A stretch of 64,000 bases of DNA from CAVPHV01 sp963821095 (lineage in GTDB: Bacteria > Actinomycetota > Acidimicrobiia > Spongiisociales > UBA5794), in the NCBI GenBank assembly GCA_963821095.1, contig CAWGCJ010000004.1, positions 124,001 to 188,000 on the forward strand. Direction: 5' to 3'. The notes under the pieces were generated by a model. It worked only from the letters and a program-made list of their open reading frames with translations. It was not told where the DNA came from and made no database searches. Positions within the stretch are counted from its first letter, which is position 1. Every line of letters starts with the position of its first letter. Below are positions 16,318-24,195 of this stretch, one piece after another. Position numbers and translations under genes: made by a program.

Positions 16318-18282
16318 ATGTCGTCATTGCAGTCACTACGTCAGGCCGCCGGGCTCACGCAGACAGAGTTGGCCGCTCGAGCTGGGGTGAGCCGGCAGTC
16401 GGTCGGCGCCGTGGAGGCTGGTCGTCACCTGCCACGGGTGGACGCCGCGTTGGCGTTGGCTGCTGCGCTCGGCGTCGACGTCGAGGCCGTCTTCGGCTCT
16501 GATCTCTCTCCGGTCGATGTGATCACCGGCGTGGCAACCGACGACGGGACGTCGGTTCGAATTGGCCGTGTAGGGGACCGGGCGGTTACCGCTCCGGCCC
16601 GGGTGGGTGCCCAAGGGTGGGATGTCGCTGACGGCGTTGTCGAGGCCGGGGTATTGCGCTCATTCGGTCATCACGCACCGGGCTTGGTGGTCGCCGGTTG
16701 CGAACCGGGCCTCGAGGTCCTGGAGCGATTGCTGCGTGAAGGTGGCATGGGGGCCGTTGCCGCTGCCGGTTCAAGCGCCACCGCCCTCGCAGCACTCGAG
16801 AGCGGCCGGGTGCACGCGGCCGTCGTTCACGGACCTCGAGACCGCCCTCTCTCAGCCGCCCGCGGTGTCCCAGTACAACGGTTCCGGGTGGCCCGCTGGC
16901 GGGTGGGCCTGGCCGCGCCCGGTGATGCCGCAAACGGCTGGTGGCAGGAAGCCCTCTCCGGCCGGGTGCCGGTCGTGCAGCGGGAACAAGGGGCCGGGGT
17001 GCAGCGAGCTTTTGAGGGAGCAGTTGGATCGGGTCCGCTCCCCGTGCCGGGGCCACGGGTCGGAACCCACCTCGGGGCCGCTCGCCGGGCGGTGATCTCC
17101 GGTGTGCCGGCGGTCACGATTGAACCGGCGGCTCTGGCGGTCGGCGCAACCTTTCATCCGCTCGAAGTCCACGAAGCGCAACTGTGGGTGTCAACCGAAT
17201 GGCTGAACGACCGGGTCGTGACTGAGGCGCTCAACGTGATCGTCGGCCGATCGTTCCAGGCACGCCTCGCCGGGGTCGGTGGCTACGACCTCGCCGGTTC
17301 CGGAAGCTTGATTCGCATGAATGTGTCGCGTCGAGAGCGGTTCGTTGGAGTTGCCCCCTCCGACCGCCGGCTGCGCCGGCGCCCACCTCCCCCGGCGAGC
17401 CGGGGGAGGGCATATGGGGGGAGGGGCCGTGCGCATTCTGTTGGGGTTACTTCCTCCGGGCGCGTTGTTCTGTGCCCTCCCTCGCCGGAGGCGGGGGAGG
17501 TGGCTCCGGCCGGAGGTCGGAGACGGAGGGGGCACCTCACGCCGGTCGCTTTGGTCGCTGGCGCGGCGCTGGTCCTCATCGCTGCTGCGTGCGACAGCGG
17601 GGGCACGACGTCCGAGAGCACCATCCTCGTTTCGGCGGCGGCATCGCTGACTGATGCCTTTGCCGAGATCGAGACGGCGTTCGAGGGCGCCAATCCCGGG
17701 GCCGATGTGGTGCTGAACCTCGGCGGCAGTTCGGTCCTGCGCGAACAACTTCTCGAGGGGGCGCCTGCCGACGTCTTTGCTTCGGCGGACGTCGCCAACA
17801 TGGACCTCGTGGTGAGTGGCGGCGTCGCCGACTCCCCAAAGGTCTTTGCCACGAACCAACTTCAGATTGCGGTGCCGCTCGACAATCCGGGAGGTGTCAC
17901 CGGAATCGCCGACCTCGCCGACGAGAATCTGCTGATCGGGTTGTGCGCCTCCGGCGTGCCGTGCGGCGATTTCGCCCAGGCCGTTCTGGACCAAGCCGGG
18001 GTGACCGCCGCGGTCGACACCTTTGAACCCAACGTGAGGGCGCTACTCACCAAGATCGAATCAGGCGACCTCGACGCCGGCATCGTCTACGTGACCGACG
18101 TCGCGGCCTCTCGAGCGGTGACTGGCGTTGAGATCCCCGCAAACGCCAATGTCACGGCCGCCTATTCGATTGCCGCAACGACCGGTGGGGCGAGTCCGGA
18201 CGGCGCCGCCGCCTTTGTGGCCTTTGTGCTCTCGGCCGAGGGACAGGCGATCATGGCCCGGCACGGTTTCGGGGCGCCATGA
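16318..18282 (+). CDS. XRE-HTH/PBP-like molybdate regulator reading in frame into ModA
   Basis: One uninterrupted frame of 654 codons. Residues 1-60 form an XRE HTH (LRQAAGLTQTELAARAGVSR). Residues about 75-335 form a PBP-like effector domain (VAGCEPGLEVLERLLREG, AAGSSATALAALESG) as in regulators found beside molybdate transporters. Residues about 345-395 are an Arg/Pro/Gly-rich linker translated from a palindromic repeat (17352-17534). From about 395 on the protein is a complete ModA with its own lipoprotein signal. A cytoplasmic DNA-binding domain and an exported lipoprotein in one chain make little topological sense, so I infer two proteins. The original regulator stop was probably lost when the repeat inserted. 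Confidence 0.7.
   Translation: MSSLQSLRQAAGLTQTELAARAGVSRQSVGAVEAGRHLPRVDAALALAAALGVDVEAVFGSDLSPVDVITGVATDDGTSVRIGRVGDRAVTAPARVGAQGWDVADGVVEAGVLRSFGHHAPGLVVAGCEPGLEVLERLLREGGMGAVAAAGSSATALAALESGRVHAAVVHGPRDRPLSAARGVPVQRFRVARWRVGLAAPGDAANGWWQEALSGRVPVVQREQGAGVQRAFEGAVGSGPLPVPGPRVGTHLGAARRAVISGVPAVTIEPAALAVGATFHPLEVHEAQLWVSTEWLNDRVVTEALNVIVGRSFQARLAGVGGYDLAGSGSLIRMNVSRRERFVGVAPSDRRLRRRPPPPASRGRAYGGRGRAHSVGVTSSGRVVLCPPSPEAGEVAPAGGRRRRGHLTPVALVAGAALVLIAAACDSGGTTSESTILVSAAASLTDAFAEIETAFEGANPGADVVLNLGGSSVLREQLLEGAPADVFASADVANMDLVVSGGVADSPKVFATNQLQIAVPLDNPGGVTGIADLADENLLIGLCASGVPCGDFAQAVLDQAGVTAAVDTFEPNVRALLTKIESGDLDAGIVYVTDVAASRAVTGVEIPANANVTAAYSIAATTGGASPDGAAAFVAFVLSAEGQAIMARHGFGAP
17352..17534. 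repeat. MITE-like palindromic repeat with nested hairpins
   Basis: The outer ends TGCCCCCTCCG (17352-17362) and its exact reverse complement (17524-17534) are 11-bp inverted repeats. Inside each arm are a small hairpin (left GCCGGC-TGC-GCCGGC at 17366-17380; right CTCCGGCCGGAG at 17504-17515), then CCACCTCCCCCG, then a larger hairpin. The left one is a perfect 10-bp stem with a 2-base loop at 17387-17408. The arms flank about 65 unique bases. The motif style resembles G/C-rich intergenic palindromes dispersed in many GC-rich genomes. It contains no stop in the frame joining the regulator to ModA. Confidence 0.7.
17500..18282 (+). CDS. modA: Molybdate ABC transporter substrate-binding lipoprotein
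   Basis: Proposed separately translated part of the 16318-18282 frame: GTG at 17500 gives a basic n-region with GRRRRGH, a hydrophobic stretch LTPVALVAGAALVLIAAAC and a lipobox Cys. The mature part has the ModA signature ILVSAAASLTDAFAEIE, LGGSSVLREQLLEGAPADVFASAD, and NVRALLTKIESGDLDAGIVY, which bind molybdate or tungstate outside the membrane. A G-rich run abuts the GTG, leaving poor ribosome-site spacing; TTG 17551 is an alternative. ModB starts four bases before its stop, so the transporter is coupled. Confidence 0.75.
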   Translation: MAPAGGRRRRGHLTPVALVAGAALVLIAAACDSGGTTSESTILVSAAASLTDAFAEIETAFEGANPGADVVLNLGGSSVLREQLLEGAPADVFASADVANMDLVVSGGVADSPKVFATNQLQIAVPLDNPGGVTGIADLADENLLIGLCASGVPCGDFAQAVLDQAGVTAAVDTFEPNVRALLTKIESGDLDAGIVYVTDVAASRAVTGVEIPANANVTAAYSIAATTGGASPDGAAAFVAFVLSAEGQAIMARHGFGAP

Positions 18283-19091
18283 CCGATCGCGCCACCGAGG
18301 TCCGCAGAAAGACCAGCCGGCCCCCGGCGCTGGTGATGCTGCTGGCCCTTGCGGGCCTTGCCATATTCGTAGTGCCGCTCGTCGGTCTCCTGGCCCGAAC
18401 GCCGTGGCAGGACCTCCCGGCTTTGTTGAGCGAGGATGTCGTCGCCGATGCATTGCGGCTCTCCCTCATAGCCTCGCTGGGGGCGACCGCCATCTCGGCG
18501 GTGGTCGGGGTGCCCCTCGCATTGGTCCTGGCCCGGGTCGAGTTCCCGGGGCGGTCAATCGTGCGCGGCTTGGTGCTGCTCCCGCTGGTGATTCCGCCCG
18601 TGGTTGGCGGTGCCGCCTTGCTGTTTGCGCTGGGGAGGCGGGGAGTGATCGGCGAACCGCTCTACGAGGCAACCGGCCTGGTCCTCCCGTTCTCGACGTG
18701 GGGTGTCGTCATTGCTACCACGTTTGTCGCAATGCCGTTCCTCGTCATCACGGTCGAGGGTGCGTTGCGCAATCTCGACCCGCGTTTTGAGGGAGCGGCC
18801 GCCAGTCTCGGCGCCGGTCGCTGGACGGTGTTGCGCCGGGTCACCCTGCCGTTGATCGCCCCCTCACTGGCCGCCGGGCTCCTGCTCACCTGGGCTCGGG
18901 CGTTGGGGGAGTTCGGCGCCACCATCACATTCGCCGGCAACCTGCAGGGTCGCACCCAAACTATGCCGTTGGCGGTGTTTGTCGCCCTGGAGAGCGATCG
19001 GGATACGGCCGTTGCTCTCAGCCTCATCATGGTCGTGATCTCCCTGACCGTCCTGGTTGTCCTGCGCGAGCGCTGGTGGCCGTCGCGATGA
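18279..19091 (+). CDS. modB: Molybdate ABC transporter permease
   Basis: Integral membrane permease, 270 residues, five to six helices. It contains the EAA-type loop AAASLGAGRWTVLRRVTLPL (about 170-189) that docks the ATPase, and the ModB-typical GEFGATITFAGN just after it. The ATG overlaps the ModA stop by four bases, and its own stop overlaps the ModC ATG (ATGA), giving a coupled modABC operon. Confidence 0.92.
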   Translation: MTDRATEVRRKTSRPPALVMLLALAGLAIFVVPLVGLLARTPWQDLPALLSEDVVADALRLSLIASLGATAISAVVGVPLALVLARVEFPGRSIVRGLVLLPLVIPPVVGGAALLFALGRRGVIGEPLYEATGLVLPFSTWGVVIATTFVAMPFLVITVEGALRNLDPRFEGAAASLGAGRWTVLRRVTLPLIAPSLAAGLLLTWARALGEFGATITFAGNLQGRTQTMPLAVFVALESDRDTAVALSLIMVVISLTVLVVLRERWWPSR

Positions 19092-20155
19092 GTCAAACTC
19101 TCGGTCTCGACGCACATCTTGTCGCTGCTCGCGACAACGGGTTCACCCTCGACGTCCCGCTCGAGATCGCGCCGGGTCATACCGTGGCGTTGCTCGGGCC
19201 AAATGGCGCAGGCAAGTCGACGGTGGTGAGTCTGCTTGCCGGATTGCTGCCACTCGACACCGGCCTGATCTCGCTCGACGGCCGGACCCTGGATGACCCC
19301 ACAGGCAACGTGTTCGTGCCGCCCGAGGAGCGGGGGATTGGGGTGGTGTTCCAGGACTACGTGCTGTTTCCCCACCTGACGGTGACGGAGAACGTGGCAT
19401 TCGGGCTGCGCAGTCGCAAGGTTCCCCGGCGCGAGGCGGCGGAGCGTGCGGCCGAATGGCTGCGGCGGGTCGATCTCGCCGGGATGGGCGACCGCAAGCC
19501 CGGCGATCTGTCCGGGGGTCAAGCGCAGCGGGTCGCCCTCGCCCGCGCCCTGATCGCCGAGCCGCGCCTCTTGTTGCTGGATGAACCACTCGCCGCATTG
19601 GACGCCACCACCCGGGTCGAATTGCGCCGCACCCTCGACGACCACCTCGAGCACTTCCCCGGACCGCGGTTGTTGATCACCCACGATCCAACGGAGGCGT
19701 TCTTGCTCGCCGACCAGATCCACGTGATGGAGGACGGCGCCGTCACCCAAGTGGGGACGGCTGACGACGTCAGGCTTCGTCCGCGCACTGCGTACATCGC
19801 CGACCTGGCGGGCTCGAACCTGGTCACGGGAACCGCATCCGACGGCATCGTCACGACCGCCACTCACGATCTCCATGTCGGCGACACCCGTATCGCGGGC
19901 CCCGTGCTCGCCACCATCCACCCCCGAGCGATTTCGATCCATCGCCACCAGCCGGAAGGCAGTCCCCGCAACACCTGGGAGACGGTGGTCACTCGGATCG
20001 AGCACTACGGCGATCGAGTTCGCCTCCAGACCGGCGATCCGTTGGCGCTCACGGCCGAGATCACCCCCAACGCGGTGCAAGCGCTTGCATTGGTGGAAGG
20101 TGCCTCGGTCTGGGTGTCGATCAAGGCCACCGAGATCGGGGTCGAGGCGGACTGA
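19088..20155 (+). CDS. modC: Molybdate ABC transporter ATP-binding protein
   Basis: ATPase of 355 residues. Walker A GPNGAGKST, Q-loop VVFQDYVLFPHLTV, signature LSGGQAQRVALARAL, Walker B LLLLDEPLAALD and H-loop ITHDPTEA are all intact. The C-terminal about 100 residues form a TOBE-type molybdate-binding domain (GPVLATIHPRAISI). ATG 19088 is preferred over GTG 19076 because of the ATGA overlap with modB. Confidence 0.9.
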   Translation: MSQTLGLDAHLVAARDNGFTLDVPLEIAPGHTVALLGPNGAGKSTVVSLLAGLLPLDTGLISLDGRTLDDPTGNVFVPPEERGIGVVFQDYVLFPHLTVTENVAFGLRSRKVPRREAAERAAEWLRRVDLAGMGDRKPGDLSGGQAQRVALARALIAEPRLLLLDEPLAALDATTRVELRRTLDDHLEHFPGPRLLITHDPTEAFLLADQIHVMEDGAVTQVGTADDVRLRPRTAYIADLAGSNLVTGTASDGIVTTATHDLHVGDTRIAGPVLATIHPRAISIHRHQPEGSPRNTWETVVTRIEHYGDRVRLQTGDPLALTAEITPNAVQALALVEGASVWVSIKATEIGVEAD

Positions 20156-20161
20156 GCGAGG

Positions 20162-20575
20162 TCAGGCGACGTCGGTTTCGGGTCGCAGCGAGGTATGGAG
20201 CGAAAGGGCGGCGAGCAAGTCGGAGCAGTCGTCGGAGCCGATGCGGAACACGTGACCCGAGTTCAGTTCGAGTTCGACGGCATCGAGTCCCCATACGTTG
20301 TACATCAGGCCGTTGGTCACCCGCCTCACCCCAAAGCCGTACCACCACTGGTTACGCACCCGGCGGATGGCGACGATGTCGAGGACGTTGATCGAGCGGC
20401 GCGGCCAGCCGAGGCCAAAGGCGGCATCGACGGTGCCTGCGGCGACGGTAACGGTGAGCCGGCTGAAGATGAACATCGCCCCAACGACGATGATGAGAAT
20501 CACGTACCCCCACCCCCCGAGGCCTCCATCGTCTTCGGCCATGATCCCGATCACTCCGAATACGATGAGGAACAC
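20162..20575 (-). CDS. PH-like membrane protein, 5' end displaced
   Basis: Protein of 137 residues with two hydrophobic helices (about 1-11 and 22-39) and a C-terminal bacterial PH-like region with RSINVLDIVAIRRVRNQWW and a final strand HVFRIGSDD. The frame is open upstream through a segment duplicated at 22632-22678. There the same peptide (HTQTSSAAIILAIGV) follows a good ATG at 22688, while here a stop precedes it. The natural gene therefore began about 19 residues earlier and was separated from its start by the 2-kb mosaic segment. GTG 20575 is the only local start. Confidence 0.6.
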   Translation of the reverse strand: MFLIVFGVIGIMAEDDGGLGGWGYVILIIVVGAMFIFSRLTVTVAAGTVDAAFGLGWPRRSINVLDIVAIRRVRNQWWYGFGVRRVTNGLMYNVWGLDAVELELNSGHVFRIGSDDCSDLLAALSLHTSLRPETDVA

Positions 20576-20619
20576 TCCGATGGCGAGGATGATCGCAGCG
20601 GAACTGGTTTGGGTGTGCT
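20573..20619. repeat. 47-bp direct repeat, copy A
   Basis: Matches 22632-22678 in the same orientation with three differences in 47 bases. It encodes (minus strand) the N-terminal peptide of the PH-like protein. The base after its end (20620) is the exact point where PlsY-like coding sequence begins, marking a recombination junction. Confidence 0.85.
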
Positions 20620-21072
20620 CCGCTGCTTCCTACACTCCTGTTCCGTCTTGCCTTCTCGGATTCGCCCGAGTCGGTTGTTGTGGCCGCGGCCGTGCTGGTG
20701 GGTCACGTGTATCCGGTGTACTACCACTTCGTTGGTGGATACGGGATCTCGCCACTACTGGGTGGCTTGGTCGTTCTCGACTGGAGAGCTCCACTCTTCG
20801 CCATTGCGCTGTTTGCGGTCATTGGTCTCGTGGTCGGGAATGCGTTCGTGGCGATCGAGACATGGCCACTGGCGCTGATTCCGTGGTTCGTCTGGCAAGG
20901 GTCCGGCTGGCTGGTCGCCTACGCCGTTCTCGCCAACGCCATCTACTGGTGGCGGAGCGGCAAGGAGGCTGCGGCAGCGTATCACTCGTTCCGACGCGAC
21001 CATCGGCCCTGGCGGCAGCGGGTGGCCGATTTCAGGAAGTACCCCGACTATGAAGTGCCGGATCCGCAGTGA
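20620..21072 (+). pseudogene. PlsY-like acyltransferase, 5'-truncated
   Basis: From 20620 the frame reads LLPTLLFRLAFSDSP and then VLVGHVYPVYYHFVGGYG, aligning with residues about 80-130 of the complete paralogue at 32349 (IPTLAVRL, MVGHIWPVFYRFKGGRG). The N-terminal about 78 residues are missing; the first internal start is at 20680. The C-terminal helices and tail are intact, ending PDYEVPDPQ. The break coincides with the end of repeat copy A. Confidence 0.7.
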
Positions 21073-21122
21073 ATCTGTTCCTCGTCGCTATCAGCGGATA
21101 TCTGATCGGAACGATCAGTTTC
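21069..21122 (+). pseudogene. PlsY-like N-terminal fragment, 3'-truncated
   Basis: GTG overlapping the previous stop begins MNLFLVAISGYLIGTISF, the first helix of a second PlsY-like protein (compare ALAGYLIGSISFARIV at 32349). After ISF the sequence switches to ABC-ATPase code in another frame. Only about 18 codons survive. The overlapping start suggests an original tandem pair of PlsY-like genes. Confidence 0.6.
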
Positions 21123-21756
21123 ACGACTTGCGGAGATCCGGCAGCTGATCGATCTTGGCGATGCGCTCAATCGCATGATTTCGACCTATTCCGGTGGCAT
21201 GAAGCGACGGCTCGACCTTGCCGCAGCCTTGGTCCACAACCCCGAGGTCCTGTTTCTCGATGAGCCGACGTCGGGGCTCGATCCGCTCAGTCGGTTGAAG
21301 GTGTGGAGCGAGATCCGTCGACTGAATGGCGAGTACGGGATGACGATCTTCCTCACGACGCAATTCCTCGGAGAGGCCGACGAGCTCGCCGACCGAGTGG
21401 CCATCATCCACGAGGGCAGATTGGTGGCCGAGGGCCCTCCCGATGCGCTCAAGAGATCGGTTGGGACGGATGTTGTTGTTGTCAGGCTGCAGGCGGGACG
21501 AGATGGGGCGCTCGACGCTCTGCGTCGCATTCCCGGAGTGCGCTCCGTGGACAGCTTGGGAGATGAGGTGCTCGTGGCAGCACTCGACGGCGCCGCAATT
21601 GTCGGGCCGGTCGCAGTGACACTGAGCGAACAGCAGGTCGCGGTGCGCGACATCACGCTGCGCACCGCTTCGCTCGACGATGTCTTCTTCGACGTGACCG
21701 GAGCCCGCATCGGTGAGGGTGACCATTCACCAGACGGCGAGGGAGCCGACGCATGA
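21121..21756 (+). pseudogene. DrrA-type ABC ATPase lacking its N-terminus
   Basis: Reads LAEIRQLIDLGDALNRMI, then the signature YSGGMKRRLDLAAAL, Walker B VLFLDEPTSGLDP, and a DrrA-like C-terminus. The first about 110 residues, including Walker A and the Q-loop, are absent and replaced by the PlsY fragment. The first ATG (21175) would give 193 residues unable to bind ATP normally. Its stop overlaps the permease start, so the original pair was a coupled export system. Confidence 0.75.
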
Positions 21757-22550
21757 CCTCGACACCGACGGAGATTCGGGCGAGGGAGGCGGGGTTCTGG
21801 CACGACCTCACCGCAATCGCCGGCCGGGCGGTGCGCGCCATTCCTCGTGAGCGGGAGTCGGTCATTCCGGCGCTGCTGATCCCGATGTTCTGGCTTCTGG
21901 TCAGCGTCGGGGCGCTCGAGACGATCGCAGGCTTCGTGTATCCCGGCCTCGACTTCCGAGGATTCCAGCTCCCCGTTGCCGTGGTTTTTGCCGTGACGGG
22001 CGTCAGCCGCGCTTCCGACCTGGTGGTCGACATCCAGAATGGCTATTTCGACCGGCTGACGATCACACCGGTGAGCCGGCCGTCGTTGCTGCTTGGCATG
22101 ATGGTGGCCGACCTCACATTGGTGATTGCTCTGACCCTCCCGGTGCTGGGTATCGGCTGGATGCTCGGTGTTCGCTTCGCCAGCGGACTCGCCGGCGTGT
22201 TCGTGTTCCTGCTGTTGGCCGGTCTGTGGGGGGTGGCCTTCACTGCGGCGCTCTATGCCATCGCGCTGAAGACGGCGAATCCGGCGGCCATCACCGCAGG
22301 CCTGCTGCTGTTCTTTCCCTTTGCCTTTCTGACAACGACGTTCTTGCCACAGGAAGCGTTGTCCGGGTGGATGGCGACGGCCGCCGAATACAACCCGATG
22401 ACCTATCTGCTCGCTGCGCTCCGTTCGCTCATTCTGCAGGGCTGGGAATGGGACACGCTGCTGGCCGGCTTTGGCGCCGTCATTGCACTGGGACTTGTGA
22501 CCGTGTCGTTGGCTTTTGCTGGGCTCCGGAGCCGGCTTCGACCCCGCTGA
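21753..22550 (+). CDS. ABC-2 type transporter permease (DrrB-like)
   Basis: Intact membrane protein of 265 residues with six hydrophobic segments and the ABC-2 motif LTTTFLPQEALSGWM followed by YNPMTYLLAALRSL, typical of daunorubicin-type exporters. ATG overlaps the truncated ATPase stop by four bases. Without a complete ATPase here it is probably non-functional unless another ATPase serves it. Confidence 0.82.
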   Translation: MTSTPTEIRAREAGFWHDLTAIAGRAVRAIPRERESVIPALLIPMFWLLVSVGALETIAGFVYPGLDFRGFQLPVAVVFAVTGVSRASDLVVDIQNGYFDRLTITPVSRPSLLLGMMVADLTLVIALTLPVLGIGWMLGVRFASGLAGVFVFLLLAGLWGVAFTAALYAIALKTANPAAITAGLLLFFPFAFLTTTFLPQEALSGWMATAAEYNPMTYLLAALRSLILQGWEWDTLLAGFGAVIALGLVTVSLAFAGLRSRLRPR

Positions 22551-22631
22551 GCGGTCCGGTGGAATCACCCGCCCCGGGCGCAGCGACGGCTCGGCGCGAC
22601 TGGAGTCGCCGCGGTGACGCTCAGTCCAGTG

Positions 22632-22678
22632 CACGCCGATGGCGAGGATGATTGCAGCGGAACTGGTCTGGGTGTGCT
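22632..22678. repeat. 47-bp direct repeat, copy B
   Basis: Second copy of the segment at 20573-20619, three mismatches. On the minus strand it carries the ordinary N-terminus of the PH-like protein, after which the sequence departs from that gene. Together the two copies bracket the 2-kb segment of truncated PlsY and ABC genes. Confidence 0.85.
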
Positions 22679-22688
22679 GGTAGTCCAT
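22632..22688 (-). pseudogene. Orphan 5' end of the PH-like membrane protein gene
   Basis: ATG at 22688 preceded by CAGGAA gives MDYQHTQTSSAAIILAIGV, then diverges into unrelated sequence. Joining its end to the body at 20162-20575 would give a natural protein of about 156 residues. It is the detached start of that gene, or the remnant of a paralogue. Confidence 0.55.
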
Positions 22689-22847
22689 TGGTGTCGATTC
22701 CTGAGCCGGACGGTGTCACGCATGGTATCGAGCCTGCCCTGCCCGGCGTCGGCTTCTTCAGAGTGTTCCGACCGCCCTTGACCGCATGGCGGCACGTCCG
22801 GTCTGATCGACTGTCAACGCCTGCAACAGGTATTTGCTGAGGGGTGA

Positions 22848-23582
22848 CTACTCGAGGTCTGCGACCACCTCTTCGAGGGTGGGGATCAGCGCGTCGGCCC
22901 AGGCCTGATGGCCGGCCGGGCTTGGGTGGAAGAGGTCGGGAGAGAACATGTGGATGCCGCTGTTGAACGGCTCAGTGGTCTGGTTCCACTGGTCGACCTT
23001 GGCGACCCCGTAGCGTGCCGCGACCCGACGATGGACCCAGTCGGCGATATGGCCCGACCACCAGGCGAACCGGTCGAGCGGGAACGGAACCCGGGGGATG
23101 GAACCCAGATCGCCGACGCCGAAGAGAACCACTGCCCGGGAAACGACGTTGAGTCTCGCCACGATTTCGTCGAGCCGCCGCTCGAACAGCCAGATCGGAA
23201 CGAGGTTGAGCACGTCGTTGGACCCAACCGAAACGATGGCGATGTCCCACTCGAACGAGAGGGCCGCCGGGAGTTGATCCTCGAGGACGTCGCGAGATCG
23301 GGCCCCACCGACGGCGAGACAGGTGAGTTCGACCCGGTAGCGATCCTCAAAGTGGCGAGTAGAGACACGCGCCCAGCTGTCATCGGGATCTTCGAGCCCC
23401 GGTGCTGTCACCGTCGAGTCGCCCAGGATGACGATTCGGAGTGTTGGTAGTTCCGGGTCGCCGAAGTTGCCGGTTGGGTCGAGTCCATCGAAGGATGGCA
23501 CGCCGCGGAACCTGGCATAGGCGGCTTGAGCAGCAACCGTCGCTACTCCGAGCACGAACCCACGTCGGACGATCCTGACCAT
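22848..23582 (-). CDS. SGNH/GDSL hydrolase
   Basis: Esterase/lipase-like protein, 244 residues. Block I VILGDSTV (about 50-57) carries the catalytic Ser, block III VSVGSNDV the Gly/Asn oxyanion residues, and block V DLFHPSPAGHQAW the Asp-x-x-His pair. The N-terminus MVRIVRRGFVLGVATVAAQA looks like a signal anchor or uncleaved signal, so it may act at the membrane surface. Start ATG 23582 is preferred over upstream codons at 23735 that would add a Pro/Arg-rich stretch. The substrate is unknown. Confidence 0.8.
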   Translation of the reverse strand: MVRIVRRGFVLGVATVAAQAAYARFRGVPSFDGLDPTGNFGDPELPTLRIVILGDSTVTAPGLEDPDDSWARVSTRHFEDRYRVELTCLAVGGARSRDVLEDQLPAALSFEWDIAIVSVGSNDVLNLVPIWLFERRLDEIVARLNVVSRAVVLFGVGDLGSIPRVPFPLDRFAWWSGHIADWVHRRVAARYGVAKVDQWNQTTEPFNSGIHMFSPDLFHPSPAGHQAWADALIPTLEEVVADLE

Positions 23583-23755
23583 GGCGGCCGATTGTACCGA
23601 CACGGGCGAGGCCGATCTCCACCGACCGACCCCCCTCCCGTTCCGGCGTGGCTGAGGTGCCGAAAGTCGCGCCAGAAGCGGATTCGCGGCCGGCTGGGTC
23701 ATCCGCCCAGGCGTTCGCCCTCGTAGAGGGTGCACAGACGCGATCAGGAGTAGTC

Positions 23756-23980
23756 ATGTCCACACCAACCGCCCCACCCCAGAGCCGCACCGCACTGTTG
23801 GCGTCGCTCAGCGCATTTCATCGCACCAAATTGGTCTTCATGATCGCTGCCTTTGCGTCCTTCGTCCTGTCCGTCTCGCTGTGGTTTTTTGTCGACCGCG
23901 AGCTCGGTATCTTCGTTGGGCTCTGGGTCCCTGCCATCCACTCTCTTGGAACGCTGGTGTTGGTCGGAGAGCAGTCATGA
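23756..23980 (+). CDS. Small two-helix membrane protein
   Basis: Protein of 74 residues: polar start MSTPTAPPQSRTAL, helices at about 26-45 and 50-68 separated by DRELG. ATG 23756 follows CAGGAGTAGTC. It overlaps the next gene by four bases and begins a chain of four tightly coupled genes to 25325. I do not recognise the family. Confidence 0.6.
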   Translation: MSTPTAPPQSRTALLASLSAFHRTKLVFMIAAFASFVLSVSLWFFVDRELGIFVGLWVPAIHSLGTLVLVGEQS

Positions 23981-24195
23981 GTGAAGTCGCCATCTTCACG
24001 TTCGGTTCCGTGATGTTCATCGCAACCTCTTGGGCCACGATTGCGTTCGGTCTGCGCCGCATCGCCGAACTCCAGGCCGCCGACCTCGAGACCTCCGGCA
24101 GGGTTGCCGAGGTCCGCTCCGATGGTCTCACCGAGATCCACGTGGCTCTTCCGGCGGACGCCCCGGACCCGTCGGATCTCACGGATCGCCGCTGA
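23977..24195 (+). CDS. Small single-helix membrane protein
   Basis: Protein of 72 residues with an N-terminal helix (about 5-25) and a polar tail rich in Asp and Glu (RVAEVRSDGLTEIHV). ATGA overlap with the preceding gene; the SDR gene starts on the very next base after its stop. Unknown function, likely part of the same membrane-associated complex or pathway as its neighbours. Confidence 0.55.
   Translation: MSEVAIFTFGSVMFIATSWATIAFGLRRIAELQAADLETSGRVAEVRSDGLTEIHVALPADAPDPSDLTDRR

Noticed and set aside
21186..22688. Minus-strand open frame of 500 codons over the ABC genes
   Set aside because: Only its first 19 codons match a real protein (the PH-like gene start). The rest is antisense to a clear ABC ATPase and permease.
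23526..23726. Short plus-strand frame before the small membrane proteins
   Set aside because: Arg/Pro-rich translation overlapping the GDSL gene start; no ribosome site.
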